Origin: Pseudomonadota bacterium
GTDB taxonomy: Bacteria > Pseudomonadota > Gammaproteobacteria > Burkholderiales > Burkholderiaceae_B
Length of the DNA stretch: 6,066 bases
Assembly: GCA_021793875.1 (NCBI GenBank)
Contig: JAJYRX010000095.1
Span: forward strand, 1 to 6,066
Direction: 5' to 3'
Positions 1 to 6,021 of this stretch are shown here, piece after piece. The notes under the pieces are model-generated. The model searched no databases, was not told the DNA's origin, and worked only from the letters and a program-made list of their open reading frames with translations. How positions within the stretch are numbered: the first letter of the stretch is position 1; each line of letters begins with the position of its first letter. The position numbers were made by a program, and so were the translations under genes.

Positions 1-105
1 TATGGCGCCTTCAGGCACGAATTTTGACGCAATCGAATGGCCTGGCCGAACCGAAAAGGGCGTGACACCGGCCGCGCCTGCAGGGCGACTACGCAACGAA
101 CGAAA
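1..105. other. Unassigned GC-rich left edge; possible end of a convergent gene
   Basis: No gene can be named here. By direct count 63 of 105 bases are G or C, against 19 of 60 at 541-600 inside the neighbouring gene. A plus-strand frame is open from the left edge (first ATG at 2) to a TAA at 107-109, giving a 35-residue stretch ending in RLRNERN that I do not recognise and that would overlap the ccsB stop tail to tail. Two minus-strand frames are also open across the whole stretch but have no ATG and no convincing ribosome binding site. In related bacteria a sulfoxide reductase gene (msrP) often follows ccsB on the same strand; no start of it is visible. Short open frames are expected by chance in GC-rich DNA, so a gene is possible but not shown. 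No terminator with a T-run is seen after ccsB. Confidence 0.3.
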
Positions 106-1461
106 CTAAAGTTCGCCGTATGAATGCAAGCCCGAAAGGAACATGTTGACGCCAAGGAAGGCGAAGGTGGTGATGACCAGACCTGCCAGAGCCCAATACG
201 CCGCCATTGCTCCACGCAAGCCTTTGATAAGGCGCATATGCAACCAAGCTGCATAGTTAAGCCAGACTATTAACGCCCAAGTTTCTTTAGGATCCCATTG
301 CCAATATGCACCCCAGGCATCAGCGGCCCATAGTGCACCTAATATTGTTGCTACTGTAAAAAATGCGAACCCAACGGCAATAGCCCTATACATAATGTCG
401 TCCAGAATTTCTAGAGACGGCAGACGATCTGCAATAGGCTTACGAAACGCCAGAATAACACCTACTAACAAGGCACCTATACCAAAATACATCATCCATG
501 TAAGGGATAAGTCAGGTGAACCGAATATCATTGGTTCTGCACATAGGATTGCACCCAGTAAAAATAATGGTATAAGTTGTTTTTTAGAAGTTGTATTGCC
601 ATGTTCTTTCACCAAATAGGCAAAACCAACCATTGCTGCCAAAGAGAATGTGCCATAACCTACAAAGTTTGCAGGAACATGTAATTTCATCCACCAACTT
701 TTAAGAGCAGGCACCAATGGTTGTATTTGATGTGCATCGCGGGTTATGGAATACCACATTAGGAATACAACCACAGAAGATATAACCAACAGAACAAAGC
801 CACCTAGCGAACGTGTGGCATAACGACGTTCATAATAAAGGTAGAACAAGGCTGTTATCAGTGCAAATAGCACAAACACCTCGTACAAATTACTTACTGG
901 TATATGACCTATATCAGGGCCTAGCAAATGACCTTCACGCCAGCGCACTAGTAAGCCAACCGTACCAAAAAATACGGCAGACCAGGTTAACCCTGTTGCC
1001 ATCCAGCCGGCCGTTTTACTAAACATGCCAACCCAGTAAAACACCGTTGCTAGAACAAACAATGCACACATCCACAAAACTGCAGATTGTGATGATATTA
1101 GATATTTCAAAAGGAATACGGAGTCAGCACGCGTAATATCTCCATTAATAAGACCATTACCGTCGCTGTATAGCCATATGGCAAGTAAGGCGGTAAGCCC
1201 GGCAAGAACCATAACATTGCGCAATGGGTGCCACAGCCATGCGGCCCATGCGAAGAAGGGCACCGCGGAAACGAGAATTAGCTTCTCGTAGTAGTCCATA
1301 GCAAAACCATAGTTAAACAACGCATATGCTGCGCCTAACGATAGCAGCAAGAAAAATACTATGTCTGAAATACCAGGACGACCACGCTGACCACGTGCAT
1401 CACCGCTTGCCAGCATTGCGTCCCAATCAGGGGTTTGTGACGATATAGCAGAACCGGACAT
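106..1461 (-). CDS. ccsB: System II cytochrome c biogenesis protein CcsB (CcsA/ResC family haem ligase subunit)
   Basis: This integral membrane protein works with ResB to deliver haem to the outer face of the inner membrane and join it to CXXCH cysteines of apocytochromes c. The tryptophan-rich WWD signature WGAYWQWDPKETW lies at residues 383-395. The histidines expected to bind haem are seen as H261 (KLHVP), H408 (WLHMR) and H446 (GLHSYG). About 12-13 hydrophobic segments follow an N-terminal tail of about 30 residues. The ATG start is preceded by AAGG (complement of 1468-1471) with a 6-base spacer. The gene begins 11 bases after the resB stop, so the two are cotranscribed. At 451 residues it is longer than the roughly 390 I recall for betaproteobacterial homologues; the excess looks like a block of about 50 residues with two extra hydrophobic segments (about 290-342) between the H261 helix and the LPSLEILDD segment. 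The C-terminal half, including the signature, looks intact, so a functional protein is likely. Confidence 0.95.
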   Translation of the reverse strand: MSGSAISSQTPDWDAMLASGDARGQRGRPGISDIVFFLLLSLGAAYALFNYGFAMDYYEKLILVSAVPFFAWAAWLWHPLRNVMVLAGLTALLAIWLYSDGNGLINGDITRADSVFLLKYLISSQSAVLWMCALFVLATVFYWVGMFSKTAGWMATGLTWSAVFFGTVGLLVRWREGHLLGPDIGHIPVSNLYEVFVLFALITALFYLYYERRYATRSLGGFVLLVISSVVVFLMWYSITRDAHQIQPLVPALKSWWMKLHVPANFVGYGTFSLAAMVGFAYLVKEHGNTTSKKQLIPLFLLGAILCAEPMIFGSPDLSLTWMMYFGIGALLVGVILAFRKPIADRLPSLEILDDIMYRAIAVGFAFFTVATILGALWAADAWGAYWQWDPKETWALIVWLNYAAWLHMRLIKGLRGAMAAYWALAGLVITTFAFLGVNMFLSGLHSYGEL

Positions 1462-1472
1462 ATAACACCTTT

Positions 1473-3518
1473 TTAACCAAACAGGCTTTGAAAAGCTTTT
1501 TTGAAGCGGTTGAATTCTTGTGTGAAATCTAAATTACGGCGCTGTGAAGTCATAGCAGCGGTGACCATACTACCTCCAGATTCTGGTCTAATCCATATCC
1601 AAACGCGCCTATCACGAATATAGAACATGGCAAACACTCCCAGAACAAGGAATATACAACCTAGATATACAGTAAGCTTACCTGGGCTGCGGGTAACCTG
1701 AAAAACGCTTGCCTTTCGCTCGTTAAAACTCTTTATATTCAGAAACACAGGTGCTGGATAATCGGGCAAATTAGCAAAGGCTAGTAGTGCGTTATGAATC
1801 CATTTCTGTGCCTCTTGAGCTTGTATACCACTTTCTGGCAAAACTTCCCTGCCAGTTTGTTCGCGCATAATGTCGCGCAACTCTGTAAGAGTCATCTGTA
1901 CCATTGGCACGGCAAACTGCAGGACTTTTTCACGGTCTTCTGCGGGAACATTACCAATAATACCGTCAAAGCCACCACGGGCAAAAGATTCCATTGCTCC
2001 GAGTGCTGCTTTGGAAAGGGTATCTTTGGGAAGCATATCGGTAGCATTTTTAGCGGCAAAGTTATCTATTGCCTGACGTAAGGTTCCCTTGTTAGCCAAA
2101 GCAGCTCGTAAATCCATGAATTCGTTCAGAGTACCTTTCTCATCGGCAGGAAAGCGTATGTATCGGAAAAGATCGGCTTGAGTTTGCCGCACACCGCCAA
2201 GATAAACCTTGCTTCCATCAAGCTCCATCGGCAGCATATAGTTTATAAACTCATACGACTGCCCATCGTCGCCTATAAGCTTGTATGTAATACTAGGACC
2301 AACGTTGACCAGATTATCATTCTTACGCCCCGCTGCGCTGCCTGTCACAGCCGCAACATGCTCAACTAATGGCTTAGGTTGTGGAAGGTCACCAGCAAGG
2401 TTTTCTACGTTAATCACTTTAAGCTCAGTAAGGTCAAGCTTATAGCTTTGTTTTATACCACCTGTATTAATATCAAGTTCTGTTGCTTTACCAACTGTGC
2501 CGCCAACATCAAAGGTTTTATTAGAAGGTCCACTAAGCGGATACCCTACCAACTCTAGCTTGCTGCCCCCATCATCAAGACTAGACTGATAAACGGTTAC
2601 CCCTTTATATCGTAGTGGCTCGTTAACTTCTATAGTTTGATCGAACTGATCACCTGTTTCGTGATCTATTACAGTAACCTCGCTCTTGAAGCTACTAGGC
2701 ATACCAGTGGAATAGTAATCTACTATGAACTCTTTTAGCCGTATGGTGAACGGCATAGGCTGAACTAAAACACCTTCATCGTAGTTAATAATTGTATGCC
2801 CGCTTTCTGCGCCTTCAGGCAGCAGCAGGTGAGACTTGAAACTAGGGTTTCCCAAAGGTAGCCTGCCGGACTCGGGAACCTCTGATATAAGCATATTACC
2901 CATTATTGGGCTTTTACCAGCAAACCATACCTGCATACGTACTGGAAGCTCGCTGTCTAGAAGGCCGCCAACGCAAATTACCACAATGGCGGCGTGCGCA
3001 AAAATAAAACCTAAACGATTGGTACTGCCTTTTTTAGCAGCAAGCATATATTCGCCATTAGCGTCTTCACGCACTTTATAGCGATACCCCATACGTGGCA
3101 TTAACTGTTCAAACTTTTCAAGTGTTCTTGCTGGGGCATCAGAGCTTTGAGCCTCTATTCTGTGTGGAAACGCCCTTAGGCTACTGCCACGCACATATTC
3201 GCGAAATGTACGAGCATCACGTAAAAACTTTGGTGTATTTCGAATCAGGCACAGTGATGTAGAAACCACCAAAAAGCCCATTATTAGCAAAAACCACCAA
3301 CTGTTGTATACCTGCCAAATAGAAAACTTATCGAACAGAACAAACCAAAATGGGCCGAACTTATCCATATATGTATTGGCAAAGTCATTTTGTTGCAATA
3401 CCGTACCAATGACACTGGCAACACATATAAACATAAGTAGGCTCACTGCAAAACGCATTGAGCCAAGCAACTCGAATATGTCGGCGCCTAATCGGCGCAA
3501 GTTAGAACTTTTAGTCAC
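1473..3518 (-). CDS. resB: System II cytochrome c biogenesis protein ResB (Ccs1)
   Basis: ResB is the partner of CcsB in the haem transport and ligation complex of the inner membrane. At 681 residues it has the usual shape: hydrophobic segments near 22-41, 73-92 and 168-187, a large periplasmic domain (about 190-610), and a final hydrophobic segment at about 614-634 followed by a basic cytoplasmic tail. H175 (FAHAAIVVICVGG) in the third segment is the likely haem-binding histidine. The N-terminal ELLGSMRFAVSLLMF and the ERKASVFQVTRSPGK stretch before the last helix are typical of the family. A helix-rich region at about 465-580 lies inside the periplasmic domain and is, as far as I recall, normal in betaproteobacterial forms. 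The start is GTG (complement of 3516-3518) with no clear Shine-Dalgarno, only AAAG about 9 bases upstream; no ATG lies close upstream in frame, and the N-terminus fits the family. A terminator ends about 20 bases before this start, while ccsB follows after 11 bases. Confidence 0.95.
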   Translation of the reverse strand: MTKSSNLRRLGADIFELLGSMRFAVSLLMFICVASVIGTVLQQNDFANTYMDKFGPFWFVLFDKFSIWQVYNSWWFLLIMGFLVVSTSLCLIRNTPKFLRDARTFREYVRGSSLRAFPHRIEAQSSDAPARTLEKFEQLMPRMGYRYKVREDANGEYMLAAKKGSTNRLGFIFAHAAIVVICVGGLLDSELPVRMQVWFAGKSPIMGNMLISEVPESGRLPLGNPSFKSHLLLPEGAESGHTIINYDEGVLVQPMPFTIRLKEFIVDYYSTGMPSSFKSEVTVIDHETGDQFDQTIEVNEPLRYKGVTVYQSSLDDGGSKLELVGYPLSGPSNKTFDVGGTVGKATELDINTGGIKQSYKLDLTELKVINVENLAGDLPQPKPLVEHVAAVTGSAAGRKNDNLVNVGPSITYKLIGDDGQSYEFINYMLPMELDGSKVYLGGVRQTQADLFRYIRFPADEKGTLNEFMDLRAALANKGTLRQAIDNFAAKNATDMLPKDTLSKAALGAMESFARGGFDGIIGNVPAEDREKVLQFAVPMVQMTLTELRDIMREQTGREVLPESGIQAQEAQKWIHNALLAFANLPDYPAPVFLNIKSFNERKASVFQVTRSPGKLTVYLGCIFLVLGVFAMFYIRDRRVWIWIRPESGGSMVTAAMTSQRRNLDFTQEFNRFKKAFQSLFG

Positions 3519-3537
3519 TAATATAGCTTTAAGTAAT

Positions 3538-3573
3538 AAAAAACGGGAGCTGCAACTATGCTGCCCCCGTTTT
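3538..3573 (-). terminator. Rho-independent terminator after the cytochrome c4 gene
   Basis: Read on the minus strand, the arms are AAAACGGG (3573-3566) and CCCGTTTT (3547-3540), a perfect 8-base stem. Two further 2-base helices (3563-3564 with 3549-3550; 3560-3561 with 3552-3553) continue it, with A-C and T-T mismatches between, closing a 6-base loop at 3554-3559. The closing side is followed by six T (3543-3538). It lies 38 bases after the cytochrome c4 stop and about 20 bases before the resB GTG. On the plus strand only four T follow, so it should act mainly for leftward transcripts. Confidence 0.8.
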
Positions 3574-3579
3574 GGACTA

Positions 3580-3585
3580 TTTATA
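3580..3585 (-). promoter_or_regulatory. Possible -10 box for a resB-ccsB promoter (weak)
   Basis: The minus strand reads TATAAA here, 5 of 6 matches to the -10 consensus. Seventeen bases upstream is GATACA, only a 3 of 6 match to TTGACA. Transcription would start near 3573, so the terminator hairpin would form the very 5' end of the resB leader. A promoter between the two genes would explain how resB is expressed despite the terminator, but the evidence is thin and read-through from the cytochrome gene is equally possible. Confidence 0.25.
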
Positions 3586-3611
3586 CGCCGAAAGGTTCCA
3601 GCTGTATCAGC

Positions 3612-4307
3612 TTAGCGCAAACCCGCTGCGTAGTCGGAAACAGCAGCTATATCGGAATCAGACATGCGGTCTGCTATGTCGGCCATCATTTCGTTGTTAG
3701 CTCGATCGCCACTACGGAACAGCTTAAGCTGCTCGGCAATATACTCAGGAAACTGACCTGCCAAACGTGGATATTCACCCGGTATTCCGGCACCATTGGC
3801 TGAATGGCAAGCGGCACATGCAGGTACGCGACGCTCTGGTATACCGCCACGCCAGATCTCCTGACCACGCTCTATAGTATCCTCATTGGTAGCCTTAGCT
3901 GCAACACTAGAGTCTAGTTCTTGCTGAGCGAGATAATATGCCAGATTGAGCCTGTCTTCTTCGGTAAGCGCAGTGGCAAATGGTGTCATTATGGAATCGG
4001 CACCGTCTGCGCCACGACGCGCAGCATGGTCGTTACCCTCTTCCTTTACGAAGTCTAGTAGCTGCTTGCTTATGTATTCGTGTGGCATTGCTGCCAGATT
4101 GGGATTAGCAGACATAGTGCTATTACCGGCATCGCCATGACAGCTAGCACAGGACAAAATGCCGCGACTCATATCGCCATTGGTGTATAGCTCTTTACCT
4201 TTTTCGGCATCAGGTGCAGGCACACCTTCGGCTAACGCAAAAGAAAACACTGATGACGCCAGCACAAGGCTGACGGCCGTGACCATACTGGAGAGCACAC
4301 GCTTCAT
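3612..4307 (-). CDS. Di-haem cytochrome c4, periplasmic
   Basis: This is a secreted electron carrier with two class I cytochrome c domains; in related bacteria cytochrome c4 passes electrons from the bc1 complex or other donors to terminal oxidases. The N-terminus has a basic MKR, a hydrophobic core and a likely signal peptidase site after ALA (residues 24-26, cleavage before E27). Haem motifs are CASCH at 53-57 and CAACH at 164-168. Probable axial methionines are M107 (SIMTPF) for haem 1 and M207 or M208 (NEMMADIADRMSD) for haem 2. The internal pattern, with LAGQFPEYIAEQLKLF in the second half and PHEYISKQLLDF in the first, is that of the c4 family, and 231 residues is close to its normal length. 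The ATG start is supported by GAGG (complement of 4313-4316) at 5-base spacing. It is a natural substrate of the adjacent ResB-CcsB machinery, has its own -10 box upstream and ends at a strong terminator. Confidence 0.95.
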   Translation of the reverse strand: MKRVLSSMVTAVSLVLASSVFSFALAEGVPAPDAEKGKELYTNGDMSRGILSCASCHGDAGNSTMSANPNLAAMPHEYISKQLLDFVKEEGNDHAARRGADGADSIMTPFATALTEEDRLNLAYYLAQQELDSSVAAKATNEDTIERGQEIWRGGIPERRVPACAACHSANGAGIPGEYPRLAGQFPEYIAEQLKLFRSGDRANNEMMADIADRMSDSDIAAVSDYAAGLR

Positions 4308-4348
4308 GAAGACCTCGACTTTAGCGCAAATACAGTTTCAAACGTAAG

Positions 4349-4354
4349 ATTATA
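4349..4354 (-). promoter_or_regulatory. -10 box of the cytochrome c4 promoter
   Basis: The minus strand reads TATAAT, a perfect -10 hexamer. Transcription would start near 4342, leaving a leader of about 35 bases with a well-placed GAGG before the ATG. The -35 position, about 4372-4377, falls inside an AT-rich palindrome and matches TTGACA poorly (2 of 6), so an activator or an UP-like effect may be needed. No TGn extended -10 element is present. Confidence 0.5.
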
Positions 4355-4358
4355 CAAT
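4353..4358 (+). promoter_or_regulatory. Possible -10 box for engB-hemB
   Basis: The plus strand reads TACAAT, 5 of 6 matches to TATAAT. Transcription would start near 4365, giving a leader of about 26 bases before the GTG of engB. No good -35 box is found at 16-18 bases upstream. This hexamer overlaps the minus-strand -10 box of the cytochrome gene by two bases, so the two promoters would compete if both are real. Confidence 0.3.
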
Positions 4359-4359
4359 A

Positions 4360-4387
4360 GAGGTAAGATTAAATAATTATTTACCTC
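4360..4387. repeat. Inverted repeat with nested palindrome in the divergent promoter
   Basis: Arms GAGGTAA (4360-4366) and TTACCTC (4381-4387) are exact inverted copies separated by 14 bases. Inside and partly overlapping the right arm is a perfect 14-base palindrome, TAAATAATTATTTA (4370-4383). The site covers the expected -35 region of the cytochrome c4 promoter and ends three bases before the engB start codon. It could be an operator for a dimeric regulator or a hairpin in the engB leader. I cannot assign it to a known regulator. Confidence 0.55.
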
Positions 4388-4390
4388 AAA

Positions 4391-5014
4391 GTGTCTATTT
4401 TACATCGCGCAACTTTCGTTACTTCTGCCGCTAAACCCGAGCAGTTACCGGCTCCTACAACAGCAGAAGTATGCTTTGTAGGAAGGTCTAATAGCGGCAA
4501 ATCTTCTGCCATAAACGTACTGGCCAACCAACGCAGACTTGCCTATTCCAGCAAAACTCCGGGCCGTACACGTCTTATAAACATGTTTGGCATACCCGAC
4601 AACATAGCAACAGAGGAATGGCTTGGCTTTCTGGTAGACTTGCCTGGATACGGATACGCAGCAGTAGATAAAAATACTCGCGAAGAATGGGCCGATGTGC
4701 TTGGAGGTTACTTGCACAGCAGATCCAGTCTTGCTGGTATTGTACTAACAATAGACATACGTAGAGGTATTACAACGCTCGATAAGCGTCTGGCGAACTG
4801 GATAGCTCCCACTGGGATACCCGTTCTTGCCCTACTTACCAAAGCCGATAAACTACCTTATGGGCAGCGTCTTAAAGCTTCGGCTGCAGTTCAGAAAGAA
4901 CTTGCATCAATAGGCGCGCTTACTGCAGTACCATTTTCTGCTACACGTAGAATAGGCCTTGAGCAGGCCACCAACCTAATTGAAAACTGGATATCTCCTA
5001 AGGCTGTTCCATGA
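4391..5014 (+). CDS. engB: Ribosome biogenesis GTPase EngB (YihA/YsxC family)
   Basis: EngB is a small TRAFAC-class GTPase needed for late assembly of the large ribosomal subunit; in rods it is usually essential. All motifs are visible: G1 GRSNSGKSS (31-39), G2 region TPGRTRLIN (56-64), G3 DLPGYGYA (83-90), G4 TKAD (150-153) and G5 FSAT (182-185). At 207 residues the length is normal. The start is GTG: the N-terminus MSILHRATFVTSA fits the family, a stop codon lies in frame at 4370-4372, and no ATG lies between. No Shine-Dalgarno is seen close to the GTG; the nearest GAGG is about 27 bases upstream, in the left arm of the inverted repeat. The stop overlaps the hemB start by four bases (ATGA), so the two are cotranscribed and probably translationally coupled. 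Isoleucine is written ATA in 11 of 15 cases, with no ATC. Confidence 0.95.
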   Translation: MSILHRATFVTSAAKPEQLPAPTTAEVCFVGRSNSGKSSAINVLANQRRLAYSSKTPGRTRLINMFGIPDNIATEEWLGFLVDLPGYGYAAVDKNTREEWADVLGGYLHSRSSLAGIVLTIDIRRGITTLDKRLANWIAPTGIPVLALLTKADKLPYGQRLKASAAVQKELASIGALTAVPFSATRRIGLEQATNLIENWISPKAVP

Positions 5015-6021
5015 CATCGTTTACTGTAAATCCTGAATTTCCAACATCACGACCACGCCGTTTAAGAAAACACGAGTTCACACGACGTCTAATGCGTGAG
5101 AATACTCTAACTACAAACGATTTGATTTATCCTGTGTTTGTAATGGAAGGGTCGGGCATAAAGCAACCAGTATCGTCTATGCCAGGAATAGTACGGTACT
5201 CCCCAGATACTATTTTGCACGCTGCTGAGCAATGCGTAGAACTAGGCGTACCAGTTATTGCCCTATTTCCTTCTATAGATGACTCTCTTAAAACACCAGA
5301 CGGAAGGGAAGCGGCTAACCCAGACGGTCTTATTCCTAGAGTTATAGCAACGATAAAAAAAGAGTTCCCGCAACTGGGCGTATTAACAGATGTTGCCCTT
5401 GACCCCTACACCAGTCACGGACAAGATGGCTTGATTGATAACAATGGTTATGTTCTTAATGAAGAAACCGTTAATGTTTTAGTACAGCAGGCTCTTACAC
5501 AAGCTGCTGCTGGAGTAGATATTGTTGCGCCATCGGACATGATGGACGGACGTGTAGGAGCCATAAGACAGGCTCTTGAAAAGAATAACCATAGTGTTAC
5601 CAACATAATGGCTTACTCAGCCAAATACGCTAGTGCATTTTATGGTCCATTTCGAGATGCAGTAGGGTCTACAGCTAATCTTGGAGAATCAAATAAAGAA
5701 ACCTATCAAATGGATCCAGCCAACCGCTTAGAGGCACTAAGAGAAGTAGCTGCCGATATCAATGAGGGTGCTGATATGGTTATGGTTAAACCTGGCTTAC
5801 CCTATCTTGATGTTTTGCGCGAAGTTAAAGATGCCTTTGGCATGCCAACCTATGCATATCAAGTAAGCGGTGAATACGCCATGATTAAAGCAGCTGCACA
5901 AAACGGATGGCTAGACCACGATAAAGTTATGATGGAGTCATTGGTTAGTTTTAAGCGTGCTGGTGCAGATGGCATTCTTACCTATTTTGCCCTTGAGGCA
6001 GCACGCTTATTAGTTAAGTAA
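5011..6021 (+). CDS. hemB: Porphobilinogen synthase (delta-aminolevulinic acid dehydratase)
   Basis: This cytosolic enzyme condenses two 5-aminolevulinate molecules to porphobilinogen, an early step of haem synthesis. At 336 residues it is of full length. The two Schiff-base lysines are K205 (YSAKYASAFYGPFRDA) and K260 (MVKPGLPYLD). The metal-site segment DVALDPYTSHGQDG (127-140) carries aspartates where zinc-dependent forms have a cysteine triad, placing it in the magnesium-using bacterial class. R181 and E245 sit at positions I recall as part of the allosteric magnesium site in the Pseudomonas enzyme. The ATG at 5011 overlaps the engB stop; AAGG at 5000-5003 with a 7-base spacer supports it. 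The haem made feeds the cytochrome c maturation genes on the other strand. The stop TAA (6019-6021) lies within the convergent downstream frame. ATA is used for 7 of 16 isoleucines. Confidence 0.97.
   Translation: MTSFTVNPEFPTSRPRRLRKHEFTRRLMRENTLTTNDLIYPVFVMEGSGIKQPVSSMPGIVRYSPDTILHAAEQCVELGVPVIALFPSIDDSLKTPDGREAANPDGLIPRVIATIKKEFPQLGVLTDVALDPYTSHGQDGLIDNNGYVLNEETVNVLVQQALTQAAAGVDIVAPSDMMDGRVGAIRQALEKNNHSVTNIMAYSAKYASAFYGPFRDAVGSTANLGESNKETYQMDPANRLEALREVAADINEGADMVMVKPGLPYLDVLREVKDAFGMPTYAYQVSGEYAMIKAAAQNGWLDHDKVMMESLVSFKRAGADGILTYFALEAARLLVK

Noticed and set aside
71..90. Palindrome CCTGCAGG as a terminator for ccsB
   Set aside because: The symmetry leaves no loop, extension needs mismatches, and no T-run follows on the minus strand.
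3600..3612. Short palindrome AGCTG-TAT-CAGCT just after the cytochrome c4 stop
   Set aside because: Five-base arms with a 3-base loop and no T-run; the true terminator hairpin lies just downstream, and arms this short occur by chance.
3304..3803. Plus-strand open frames of 81-103 codons opposite the resB start and the cytochrome c4 end
   Set aside because: They lie antisense to well-supported genes, show no recognisable domain, and pass through the terminator hairpin; they are shadows.
4367..4385. Possible Fur box in the divergent promoter
   Set aside because: Aligned to the 19-base consensus it matches about 10 of 19 positions, which is unremarkable in such AT-rich DNA.
4308..4390. FNR/ANR-type site (TTGAT-N4-ATCAA) that might control cytochrome c4
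   Set aside because: Neither half-site is present on either strand of the promoter region.
4445..4717. Minus-strand 90-codon frame inside engB
   Set aside because: It is antisense to the GTPase motifs of engB, rich in cysteine and tyrosine as expected from reading that strand, and has no family resemblance.
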